Positions 25,104 to 36,712 of a DNA stretch of 64,000 nt are shown here, in pieces. Where the stretch lies: assembly GCA_006503535.1 (NCBI GenBank), contig QYRS01000006.1, positions 1,116,001-1,180,000 on the forward strand, written 5' to 3'. The translations under genes and the position numbers were made by a program. Source of the DNA: Arthrinium phaeospermum (Eukaryota; Ascomycota; Sordariomycetes; Amphisphaeriales; Apiosporaceae). Under the pieces are notes generated by a model. That model ran no database searches. It saw only the letters and a list, made by a program, of their open reading frames with translations, and was not told where the DNA came from. The number at the start of each line of letters is the position of its first letter. Positions within the stretch are counted from its first letter, which is position 1.

Positions 25104-27274
25104 CGTGACCAGCTGTGGCAATCTCAACCTCTTGCACAGGCCCCCTGCACCGTAATGCGCCTTGTGTTACCGCCTATTACGCCCGATGTCTATTGTTTTG
25201 AATGTTCCCGAAATAGTTGGATATATCGGCTGGGATGAAGGCGTCGATCAGATCGCTGCTCCACCGTGGTAGGGCTTAGCGGCTGATCCAAGCTGGGCTT
25301 GGCTTCTGGGTGGTCCCGTCGCGGGCGGGCCGGTCGAGGGATCGTGTAATTAGTAGGTCTAACCAGCTCTAGTAACGGGCGCTAGAGAGAAAGGAAGGGA
25401 TATATCGTGGAGACAAGAGCAGCCGCGCGAGAAAGGCGAGATGCCTCATGGATAAGGGGAAAGCGCAGGCACCAAACGCTTTTACCGGCGTTGGAGAGGA
25501 TGGCAAAAGACTGCAAATGCACGGGCAAATGCGATTGGAGGAGCTGCCTTGGTGGGATTCCCGGGGGCTAAAATGGGGCGGCAGCGGGCGATACAACCAC
25601 GATAGTCGACGACGGCCTGCTGAAGCGAAAAGAGGGTTAAATTCCCGTACTAGCAGAGGATCGTGGTCGACGGTATAAGCTTGCGGCATGCACGTTGGAG
25701 GAGCGACAGAGAGAAGTCTGGAGGGCCATATTGGGATAGTCTCCAGATGTTGTAAGTGCCCAGCGCAGAGGGGGCACTTGGACAACGACAGGGTGGGTAT
25801 TGGGCGTGAGACATAACATCGAATCGCGAATCGTCGTCGGACCAATGCCAGAAGGTTGCATTGGGAGGGGACGACAGCAGAGCAGTTGGACACGGGAAGC
25901 AGGGAAGCACGGATGGTGAGTTCGTTTCCCAAAGAGGTGATTGGCGAACCCAATGGGGAACCCTGCAGCCTATCACTGACACCACTGACAGACCTGCATG
26001 CATCTGCATTGCGCTATCAATCGATCGTTATCGCAATTCCCATCTGCCTCACACTCCTCGGGATCGATGTAATGCGCACACTATACTTCGATAATGTGCG
26101 TATATCACTGTTCCTAAGCTGGCAAAACCCTTTTCAGTTCTACCAGGGAACGAAAAAGAAAATCAGCGAGAACGAACCATTGAAAAATTCGTGGATATAA
26201 CAAGAGTATGTCTGGGTAGGTAGCGAACTGTCTGTAAATTGAATCCCGGGCCCTCCTCACTGGCCAAGTCGCTAACCTACACTACTACACCGCGATAACT
26301 CTAAACCTTTCAACACTACTTCACGTCGTACGATCCGCATCTCATCTGCCGGACCGTTTCTTTCTACATGGTTCCAAGGCGGGTTTCAGTAGGCTGATCT
26401 GTGTAAGTAAGAGCAGAGAAAGGCGGCATGGGAATCTGCTGGAGAAGGGATGATCAATGCCAACCCACGGCTCAAGAGCCCCGACCGAACCGATTGACAG
26501 AACCCCCCTCTCCCCACATCCGTGTACACCGATATCAGAAAGGCCCGGCGGCCCCCTCACCAATTGGAAGACATGTCGAAACAATTCTCCCTCTCGAGCT
26601 TGTCACCGGCACACAGAATCATCCTCGGATGCCCCCGTCACCGAACAAGCCTACATCTAAGTGAAACAGGCCTGCTGGTAGCATATCACCGGTACCTGTG
26701 GTGCTTGGCACCTGTTCTCCTTCGAAGTGATGATGCTGATGACAGGTATGGCATCGCGCTCGTCACCCCAATGCCGACCAGTGGTCAAAGAGGTCAAATA
26801 TGTTGTCATATAGATATATACTCACATAGTTTGCAATGGTAATGTCAAAGACATGTCCGACGCGGTCACCGCTTGTGCCGCTTCCAGGTACCTAGGATTT
26901 CGCACCCAGCCAGGGTGCCATGCCTACAGCATTCTGGATTACACTCGTGGCAACATGGCTACCAACAAACGGCCAAAATAAGCGTATGATCAATAATATC
27001 GTTATCGTCAAGAGCATTGCTGACAGTTGTGCTGACAATTGTTATTATGTGATACCTGGATGGAGGCTTTTGTATCTATCCGTCCGAGCTTGCATGTGCG
27101 AAGTAGCCAAGAGATAAAGCAATGCAGTGTATTGCCGTCATATACCATCCCATAAGATCCCGTCAAGTAATAACGCCGTACAATGTGTTAAATCCCTTAC
27201 TCTGCAAGTGGGAAAGTTCCAAGAGCCAGCATCGAGTCCTGCGGTTCCCGGCTCATCTCAATCTTGCCCAGCGT
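25104..27274. other. Intergenic region, about 2.2 kb
   Basis: Between the TRP-like gene start and the 3' end of the repeat glycoprotein gene. Short frames occur on both strands (for example 25369-25953 minus, 194 codons from a possible ATG), but without domain, splice or composition support. I list no gene. Confidence 0.45.
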
Positions 27275-30200
27275 CTATACAAATCGCTGCAGGCGTTTCA
27301 ACCAATCAAAAACGACTCCTTCACGATTTGGATCATCCTCGTCGCCTTTGTAAGATGGCCGATCCCGTCGTTTGGGTTTAGCCGGACCTGTGGGGTTTGC
27401 ATTATGTGGATGGGCGCCAGGAAGTCTAGGAGTGACACTCAAACTAGCAGGAATGAAGATAGAGGGGCTACCATAGCCAGAGCTTGACTGCTCGGCCGAC
27501 GAGGGGATATCAGACGTCGTGACTGATGTTTGAAAGGTGGTCCAATTGCCTATGAATCAGGTCAGTCAACTGTCATCAACGCTAGGATATAAGAGACATA
27601 CCCCATATAGACTCGGTACATGATGAAAAACTTGTCGGTGATACAGTCGTCTCACTGCATGGACTCGTTGCGTTCCACGATGTGCTAGACGTGGTTAAAG
27701 CGGAGGGGGTTGAGATTGAAGGATAACTCCATGACTCTGTGCAAGATGTCTCCCCAGCCCAGGGCAAAGAGGAGTTGGAAAGGGGGTATGGGGTGGAGTT
27801 TATGCTTGTTACAGGTACAGTCTCGCTTTCAGAGCATGTTGTTGAACTCTCCTGAGCTGTAGTAGGCGGTGGTAACTCGGAGCAAGTCGTATCCACATAT
27901 GTAGCCGTCGTTGACGAGGTAACGATCACTGTAGATGTTTGTCCGGGTTGAGGACCAATTGTCTGACCTCCTGGGCCTGTTGGCGCAGCAGGTTGAGTAT
28001 TGGTCGTAGGTGTGGGATTTGAAGTACCACTTGTACCTGAGGTCGCTGTAGAGTTCGATAGCGGGTAAGGTGCTGATGCAGACGACCCCAATGAAGGAAG
28101 GCCAGTACCGCTTAGCGCAACTGACGAAGACGACAACCCTGTAGCTCCTGTGACGGTACCGGCTCCGCCAGGTATACCAGTAGTCGTGACCGTAACATTA
28201 TTCGGCGGATACGGTGCAGAACTTGCGGTACTTCCTTGATATGAGCCGCTGCTTTCTATAGTGGTGGCGAGTGAAGTTTCCGGGCCCGGACTGGACGCTG
28301 GGTTCGGTACAGTCCCTGTGGAAGCTGAGATATATGTGCCATTTGACAGAGGGAAAGGAGGAGGAGTGAAGACAGCGCTACCAGTAGTCCCTGATACCCC
28401 AGTGGAGAGGACAGGGCCTGTTTCCGAAGGCTTGACAGTGGTGTTGGCCGTTGGGAAAGGCGCTTGGCCTGAGATATTGCTAGGGGTTGCAATTGACTGC
28501 GTTCCTGTGCCAAGACTGACACTGCTTCCAGGTGGAATACCTTGTCCAGCCGGTCCTCCAGTTGAGGCGGTCGGGCCTGTGCTTCCCGTCGAATTCGAAA
28601 TCGGGAACGGAGCTGAACTCGGATACGTACTTGTAGGGCCACCCGTTCCACCATTGATACCAGTTGAGGCCATAGTTGGTATTGTTGCAGTCACAGCAGA
28701 ACCAGTACCAGATGGGCTAGTTGGGTTCGAACTACCTGTGGAGTTTGAAAGTGGGAATGGTGCGAGTGGAGAGCTGCTTTGAAATGGCTGAGTAGGATTA
28801 GGTCCTGTGGTCGAATTCAATCCGGTGAAAGGGGCCGATCCAGTCACGGTCCAGCCACTCGGTAGAAGAGAAGAATAAGGGCTCGAGGTGAAGGCAGTCC
28901 CAGGTGCTCCAGTTGTTGAAGTTCCGTTTGAAACCGGATAAGGCGGTGTCACCGACAGACTCCCGCTAGATGAAGGAACAGATTCGTTCCCAGAAATGGT
29001 GCTTGAAGACCAAGTTCCAGAAAGTGGTATAGTTGGGCTCGCGCCGCCACTTGAATATACGGTGGTTCCAAATAGGCTCGTAGAGTTTGACAATGGATAA
29101 GGCGCGCTTGGCCCTGTGACCGATGCAGACTGTGTAGGGACCGTACCGAAAGGTGTACCAGTAGAAGGCTGGAATGACGTGAGATTTGCACTGAAAACAC
29201 TGCTGCTGGCAGTTTGTCCTGCTGGACCACTTCCAATAGGAGATATCGAATTCGGCTGAGAACCGGGTACACCAGTGGCTGATATCGTGCCAGGCTGTGT
29301 GGTGACGCTCCCAGCAGCTCCAGAAGGTCCTCCAGAAAATGCCGTCGAGTTCGGATACGGAAATGGTGCAGTGCTTTGTTCTAGCGATGGTGAGGAGGAA
29401 CTGTATGACATCCCTGATCCTGTCGGTGTGATAGCTGTAGGACCGGCACTAGGTCTGGGACTTGGTCCTGTAGAATTCGACATGGTGAAAGGCGGGGCAA
29501 CCGTTGGGTTAATTGTACTCGGTGCAGTGTTCCCCACTCCACTTGAACCCAAGGGCACTACGCTGGAGTTTGAAACAGGGAATGGTGGTGTAGGCAGGCT
29601 ACTGGCTGGGACGGGTACAGTCTGTCCAGCTGGATTACCTCCAGGTACACTGCTTCCGGATCCAAGAGTTGTGGTCAGACTTGGCGATGATGGTGCAGTA
29701 GTGAGTCCAGAACTGCCGGTAGGGCCTGCATTAGGGGCAGTGATGTTTGACAATGGGAAAGGTGGCATCGATATCGAGGACGTGTTCTCGGGTATAGGCG
29801 GTATAGAGGTCCCGGTGCTCAATGGCGCAGTGCCAGTGATGCTGCCCGTTGGAGCAACTGTTTGGCCGCCTGGGCCACCAGTGGCATTTGTCAGAGGGAA
29901 CGGTGCTGTGGAAAAGGTATGCGCCTCTGATGAATTAGTGGGTGTCTGGCCAGTCATTGAGGCCGTGATGGATGCTGGTCCAGTCCCTATGTGCGATCCC
30001 GAGGTCCCAGTCGGGAGCACAGTTGATAAGCCAGTTCCGTTTATTATGGGGAACGGCGCCGAAGATTCAGACATGCTGGGACTAAGAGTGCCAGAACTGA
30101 TAGGCACGCTTGTGACTGATGGTCCACCTGGAATACCTGTGATTGACATTGTGGAAGTGACATTGTAGCTTGTCGCTTGTCCGCTGGGGGAACTAATCAC

Positions 30201-32824
30201 AGTTCCTATGGAACCACTGAATATTGTGGTCAAGTTTCCGTTTGGGTACGGTGCAGTGGTAGATGGTGCCCTTGTCCCAGGAGGAGGGTTGCCAACGCCG
30301 GTGCTGGGGATGGTAAGGCTGATCGTAGTGGACGAGTTGAAGAAGGCCGGCGTCTCTGTCCCAATCGAGGATACTGAAGAAGACCCAGAAGCTGCCGCAG
30401 TCGTTTCACTGGAAGGAGGGACCAGCGAGGCTGTTCCCGTAAGCGCCGTGGTATTAGGTAGTGGGAACGGAGGTGCTACTGTAGAAGAAGCAATCTCGCT
30501 TCCATTGTTGCTCACGCTAGGTAGTCCGGAGGTGGCAGTAGTCTGTGATCCAGTAATGTTATTTGACGCTGAGACTGTTCCGAGTGTGCTGCTTGTTGTG
30601 ATATTGCCTAAGGGGTATGGCGTAGAAGTCGAGGACAACCCCGTAGTGATCAGGCCGATAGAGCTAGAATACGATCCGAGTTGCGAACTTGCGCCAGGTG
30701 CAGTCGGGTTACCTTGCCCCGAGGGACCAGGCGGTGGCGTCTCCGAACCGGGATTGGTTGTAGAACTGACCACCCCATTTGTCGATGAGGGAACCGACAC
30801 AGAACCAGTTGGGCCGCCCACAATCACAGTCGTATTGAAGGTTGGAAATGGAGCGGGAGTCAAAGTAGACTCAATTGAACTAACTGAGGAAGCGGTACTT
30901 GACCCGGCAGTGGACTGTGGTGAGGGTGAAGTAGACCCGGAACCGGCAGAAGGCCCGGTCAGCGACGCATTGTTGGGACTTGTAAACGGAAACGGTGGTG
31001 ATATCCCTGACGCGGACCCCGAATTGGTGACTGGCATAGGTGATCCTGAGCCTGTGAATGTACCTGCAGTAGTAGTAATGAAAACATTCGTGTCAGTCTA
31101 AGACTAAAAAGGGGAAGTGGAACTAGTTCATAGAGGAAAACGTACCATTGGGATACGACGGGGTTGACTGAATGCTGCTAGTCACCGTGAGACTTCCTGT
31201 AGCAGGAATGCTCGTTTCGGTGACATTAGACGCTGGTGAGCTTGGTAGAACAGTTGACGCAGACGGAGAGTAATTCAAGGAAAGGCTAACGGTGGTGCCG
31301 CTCTCATATCCTCCGGACGATGAACCAGTTGCTCCAGCCGTCTCAGGGGAACTCATGGTCAGAGAAGTCTGGGTGGTCAAAGATACCGAAGGATTAGAGG
31401 TCTGCGGTGGTGGTAGTCCATTCGGTGCTGTGGATGTATGGCCTTGTCCGGATGGGCCCGTCCCAACAGTGACGGACGACGTCGCATTGCCAGCTGGATA
31501 AGGTGCACTGCTAATCGTAGAATATGTTACTACAACAGAGTTTGAAGCTGAGCCCCCGCTGTATGGAGTGCTGAGGGAGTTGCTAGGCGCAGTCTGTCCA
31601 TAAGTTGTGCTTATTTCAGATGAAGGTGATGAAGGGGCTACTAGGCTCGTCGCCGAGTTTGTCCCGCTGGATTGTGATGTAGGTGAGCTTGACATGTAGA
31701 TTCCTGTAGAGTTGTTACTTGGAGCCGGCAGTACAGTCTCGGTGCCCGATATTGACAAGCTTGATGACAAAATAGAGGATGCAGAGGACAGATTTGATTG
31801 GCTTCCCGTTGGTCCAGAACTTGGTGTGGTAGGTGCAGTACCATTTGCTGGAATTGTATAAGTCAGAGACTGCGACGGGTTGGTGATGATAGCAGTAGCA
31901 TTTCCGGACGCGGCACTTGACGGGATCAGTGAGACCGTTGCTCCCGATGTTGGTTCCACTGGAGGTGGGATGGTCTGTCCGAAGGGCCCTCCACCAGCTG
32001 ATGGACTAGTTGTTACACTGGCCGTGATAGACTCTGTAGTACTCAACGTAGCGGGTATACCAGGAGCCTACAAGATTTAGCCACTGTTACTGCGAATCAC
32101 ACACACTGTCCATGCCTTAGATGGGTGCATGGATCACTGATAACTTACAGTATTTGGTTGGGATGGCCCAGATTGGCTGATTGCTGAACCACCCTGGGAT
32201 GCCGATTGAGAATTGCTAGTGTTGGAGCCCCCCGTGACAACAGAAGATCCATAGCCACTCGTCTCTGTTATTGGAGACGTCGAAATACCTGATGTCCCGG
32301 TTGGGGTAGTCGCAGCTACAGAGCCGGAGATTGATGTTATCAGAACCGATGTGCTGTTCAGGTACGAAGTCGCGGTGCTGGCAGTTGCGCTTCCACCAGC
32401 CGAGCCCGTTACAGATACGCCTAAGCCCCGATTAGTCACATACCCCGGTCCTATTCTCGAGCACACGCATACCTGTGGGAGACAATGAACCGCTGACTGT
32501 AGTAGGCAGAGCTGTACTGGACAGTGAAGCAATGGCCGTTGACGATGAGTTTGGCTGCCGGGTTTCCGTGGAGGTAGGTGGAGGAGGTGGTCCGTAAGGT
32601 GGTCCATAAGGGCCATACGGGCCATAAGGATAACTGTAACCAGCATGTTCAGGGGATGGTCCACCATAGGCATCATAGTTGGGGCTCTCAGCAGCATCAT
32701 GTGCGTGCAGTTCATGACCGGCCACGACGGGATGTCCCAAATCAGGCGAGGCCAGAATGATGGTGAGCCAACTAAAGAACAGCACTACCGACATCATGTC
32801 GGCAGCGAGAGTATATACTCTCAT
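27275..32824 (-). CDS. Secreted Ser/Thr/Pro/Gly-rich repeat glycoprotein (adhesin-like), about 1760 aa, five exons
   Basis: Exons: 32824-32473, 32420-32149, 32067-31146, 31063-27602 and 27549-27275. All four introns are GT-AG; intron 1 carries a GACTAAT branch point, and phases agree throughout. The N-terminus MRVYTLAADMMSV plus a hydrophobic stretch is a signal peptide. A Tyr/Gly/Pro-rich segment follows (repeats of YGPYGP), then some 1500 residues of Ser, Thr, Pro and Gly. Exon 4 contains about 22 imperfect units of 40-60 residues built round a Pro-Phe/Tyr-Pro-x2-Asn-x-Ser/Thr core (APFPLSNSTG), each giving an N-glycosylation sequon. The C-terminal part carries spaced Cys (TTCSES, ETSCTES, SPCSE). 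It ends in a short charged tail, with no hydrophobic GPI signal. Probably a heavily glycosylated wall or surface protein; adhesion is inference. Confidence 0.8.
27602..31063 (-). repeat. Tandem-repeat exon of the glycoprotein, about 22 units
   Basis: Imperfect direct repeats of roughly 120-180 nt encode the core Pro-Phe/Tyr-Pro-x-x-Asn-x-Ser/Thr, with a linker often containing Gly-Pro-x-Gly-Gln-Thr. Units vary in length and spacers. This suggests old duplication with drift rather than recent identical expansion. The same cores occur less densely in exon 3 (APYPAGNAT, PSYPNGT). Confidence 0.75.
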
Positions 32825-35384
32825 GCTGATCAGATTGGCAGGACCAACGTTGGCTCAGGCAGGTCAGGCAAGCCGCGAGAGTGTGGCGTAGGTCCAAGAT
32901 GACTGAAAAGAATGGATTGAGACCTGGTTCGACCAGAGAGGGAATAAATGAATGGAATAATGAATGACTTAAGACGACTGAGGAAGAGAAAGTATATTTG
33001 ATCAGAATCTCTAACGAATGTGTGAGAGGGTGAGGAAGTGAGAATGAGTGTGGAGGTGTACTCGACAAGGCGAATGGATGATCACCTACAACTCCCGAAG
33101 AACTGAATTTCACGTGGCCACTATCTTGGTCTCAGGCCTTGCAAGGAAAGAGTGATTTCATCTTGGCCTTAGATGTGGACAAGTGGAAGGGAAAGGAAGG
33201 AACGATGTAACAGGGAAGGAAGGCGCGATTTGGTCCAAGATGGCAGGCGGCCGCCAGCGACTTCCCAATTGGAATATCTACATACATGAGGGTGAGATGT
33301 TGCATTCGCAAATAGTTTAAGCAGTACAAGGCTGGAAAACGTCGGTTTCCCATATATGGGTTGTCTGATCTGCTATATCGCCATCCTGCAACCAAGATAG
33401 GTCAATTATGACAGAGTTACACGTTTAATCACCTAGATGTCACCTCCTCGAGGCAAATTACAGCCAGACAGCTTCGCCAATTGACCGAAAGGGGAAGTGA
33501 CAGCGATCCACTGTTTCGCGTTTTGACGTTGCTCAGCTGCGGTTCCCTTCTCTCGGTAGAAGATCACTGCATCTAGATGTCCCTCTCTAGACCAGGTATC
33601 GATGTTGACAGTCCGTTATAATGTATGTGGAGAACTCTTCCATCATACTGTCGAGATACATGCATTGCTGAGATACGGCAGTTGGCAGGTGATGCATGCA
33701 AGATCTCCCACATCTGAGTTCCACGGTGGATATACCTGCATCAAGTACGGCTACACGCACGTCCTGGTGGGCATCGGTCAGCTCTCTCCCATAAATTGAC
33801 ATATCGATATATGTACCTTCTGTGAGCTTTCAACCTCAAATCCATTGGCTTACTCCAACAGGCTCAAAGCTGATTCCAGGCATGTCTGTACCACATGCAA
33901 CATGTTTGTCATCCGCTGACCTGGTCCGCCTTGCGTTTCTGTAATAGGAGAGTCTGAATACCGGCCTCACGTAGCCTCGTATATCACCATCAAATGGAAC
34001 GCCATGATGCAACATATACTTAACTACTCCAAGATGCTGCTATATCGCGTTGAGGCTGTTTGCATCTGTCGAAATCAATACATATGGTGACAGGCGCTTG
34101 CCAAGGGTTTTCAGCATCAGCAGCGTTTCCTTGCTGCTCTCGCCTGAGGTGGCCATATGAATCATAGAGCACCTATACGGGGGGTAACCCCTCGAATCCG
34201 TATCGGAGTTTTACTCCTTTCAAATAGCTCTCGGTCTTCTGCTTACAGGACAGCACGATTGCGGGCCCCCAGAATTGTCGATTTGGGGACGGACTGGTGC
34301 TAGGTCCATTTCTCCAACACAGTTGTAGTTCTTGCCAATAGACCAAAATAACGTTGCAGGAGAGAGGACAGGCTGGACTGTGGAGCGAGTAGGATTGATT
34401 CTCGAGCGGTGTTACAACATCAGGGGCAGAAGTATTAAGCGTGTATCTCGGCATGCAGGTTGCCTATCCGAGTGACAGATGCCATATGCGCTGTCTCGCT
34501 CAGCCGGTACAGGCTCTCTTGGCGACTCGAGCACCTGCGCGACGTGTACACCGAGTACAAGGACTAGGTATTGGATTTGGGTGCGATCCAATTGACGTTC
34601 GCGTCGCGAACCGTGACAAACACTTGCGCTTCCAACAACGGCGTATGTCACCCCGCAGTCGACGAGTTCGGCCACGAGATAGCCAAAGATTTGATGGTGC
34701 TGGGTGGGAATCGTGGCGCTACGTGTGCCCATTCAATCAGCCCCTCGGATGTCGTCCAAGGCTAACGCAGGCGTCATACTTGCCTTGACAGCATGGTTGA
34801 ATCCGCTGTCAGCTCCAATGAGCTCGGAATGCCGGTGCGATCCCTGCACCGGGAGATTATATGTCTTCTGTTAGCCCCTACTGGACGACCAACGTCTAGA
34901 ACACGGCTTCAGATAGAGCTGTGGTGGACTCACAGCCAATGTCTCTTGAGCACTGGCGAATCGATGCTGTCGTCTCTTCAAATGCCGCCTATTTCAATTG
35001 CTTCAGGGGAAGACATGCAACGTGAAGGAGAGTTTGTGAGGCCTTCAAACCCCCCATGAAGGGTGACGCCCACTTGGCCCTCGGTGCCATGCGGGGTACA
35101 GCTAAGATCTGAGCAACACGCCAAATGTTGCTGTGGACGAAAATTATCATTGCGCTTCACATGATTCCATATTCGTGCAAGAGCTTGATCATGCAAATGA
35201 CGTCTCAATCTGATTGATGGACAGGGTATCGTTTACCAAACTACCTACCATAGGTCACCAAGGGCGCTGTATCTGCATCCCGATCCAGTCTCGTAATTTC
35301 ACTATTTCATTGTGTCCCTTCGATGCATAATCTCGAAGAGCAAACAATTTCGGAGAAGTCGAACCCATGCATATCCGTGTGACT
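32825..35384. other. Intergenic region with decayed coding fragments
   Basis: No intact gene. On the minus strand from 34156, a frame reads MATSGESSKETLLMLKTLG and, after one in-frame TAG, QHLGVVKYMLHHGVPFDG, which resembles an ankyrin-type helix pair. Further protein-like text continues in other frames to about 33840. Between 34440 and 34760, protein-like text on the plus strand is also interrupted by a stop. I read the stretch as decayed genes of unknown family. Confidence 0.4.
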
Positions 35385-36712
35385 TTACTCTGCCTTCTTT
35401 GCCGCCTCCCTAAGACTGGGCGCTGTGGTGTTGTCCATCTGGCTCTCTCGTGCTTCGATATCAGCAGCCCAGAGTGCCGCACCGACTTGAAGGGCCAGTT
35501 AGTTTGATGTCATTGAGTGATTAGGATGATGCACAACTTACCTGTGTTGGTGAAAGCAAAGAACATGGACGCGAACGGAATCATCTCCAGAAGCGTAGCA
35601 ATTGTGCCGAATCTACCAGACATCGCATTAGTTCCAATCTCCTCCAACCCGATCGAATCGACAAGAGATCGAATGCTCAAGATCATCCACCTAGATGGGC
35701 TGGGACCGTGGAAAGTTGCTTACGCTGAATATGCCCCAGTATGGGCCTCGAGCCATTCCCTTTGCCGGGAAGATGACCACTTCTTGAGTTGAAAGTACTG
35801 GACACACAGAGTTAGATTATGCGTTGACACAGGTGCGTGGCTGTACTCACTCGACCATGGACCGACTGTCCGCGGCTGCGACCTGGATCTGGCATTAGCA
35901 TTGCACGTTTACGGCTCATGGGTAGATTTTCGTACCTTGTAAAACGATGAAGATCGCTGTACCGGCAACTGTACAAGGGAAAGTCAGGTCAGGATGAATC
36001 ATCCAACGGTTAGGAGGTGCGCCCATGCTTACTAGGGATGAAGTTGAGCGGCAAGTACATGATGTAGCGAATGAGGGCCTTGGGGCTGTATTTCTCGAAC
36101 GGGCTCTTCAAGATCTTGCCGAGTCTGTCCATAGGACTGCGACCCGACTTGAGCTGCCGGCCCTCACTCACCACACCTGCCTCGTTGCGGGAGACCATCG
36201 TACCGTCAAACGTGTCCAGCAGAGCATCCTGAAGAAGGAAGTTCCGCGATACGAGGTTGACAATGACGGAACTCTCGTTGAGTATCAAGACAGCAGTCGT
36301 CAAGGCGGCCAGCGGGCCGTTGACAAAAACCAGAACGGCGAGCTGAGGCAGGTAGGTGAAGAAGAACATGCCAGAGATAACCACAGCTGAGAGTGACAGC
36401 GTGGGCACGATTCTGGAGTAGAACGGCCTCCACAGATCGCGATGAGTCAGGAAGTAGTAGATGCCCCTTTGCCACTCATTAGCATTCTTCCATGCGCCAT
36501 CGTGCCAGCTACTCATGCGTTACTGTTGACTCACTTGAAGGGATACAGGTAGGCCTGGCTCTTTGCGGCATCTTCCATGAGAGCTCTCGCCTTATCGTAA
36601 TCTTCCTTTCTACAAGATAGTAAGCAGCTATAACGAGACTCGATGTTTCACGGAAGCCTTACGCGACCTCTTGGGCCTTGTGCTGGACGTTTCCAACGAT
36701 TCCACTCGCCAT
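35385..36712 (-). CDS. RRT8/EI24-like integral membrane protein (outer spore wall/lipid droplet family), 289 aa, eight exons
   Basis: Exons: 36712-36663, 36609-36535, 36466-36033, 35968-35936, 35882-35851, 35797-35724, 35612-35542 and 35485-35385. Every junction is GT-AG and phases close to a TAA. The N-terminus is MASGIVGNVQHKAQEVA; a helical segment ends YLYPFK, then GIYYFLTHRDLWRPF, and two hydrophobic segments follow (about 65-115). PLNFIP is followed directly by another membrane segment across the exon 3/4 junction (IAGTAIFIVLQG). The C-terminal half has FGTIATLLEMIPFASMFFAFTN and GAALWAADIE. These blocks are the signature of the fungal family related to yeast Rrt8/Lds1/Lds2. An ATG at 36516 heads a longer open frame, but it lies inside intron 2. 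Function in fungi is poorly known; a lipid-droplet or wall role is by analogy. Confidence 0.82.

Noticed and set aside
29275..31101. Two plus-strand open frames of 297 codons each (29275-30168 and 30208-31101)
   Set aside because: They are antisense to the repeat exon of the glycoprotein. The repeated Gly/Pro/Val/Thr codons leave the other strand free of stops; no start context, splice sites or domain support them.
34412..34788. Overlapping plus and minus frames of over 100 codons
   Set aside because: Both strands look partly protein-like but neither has splice sites, a start and a family together. I treat this as decayed sequence.
36467..36516. ATG at 36516 as start of the RRT8-like protein
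   Set aside because: The residues it adds lie between a GTGAGT donor at 36534 and a CAAAG acceptor at 36467. Upstream exons with correct phase and family-like sequence replace it.
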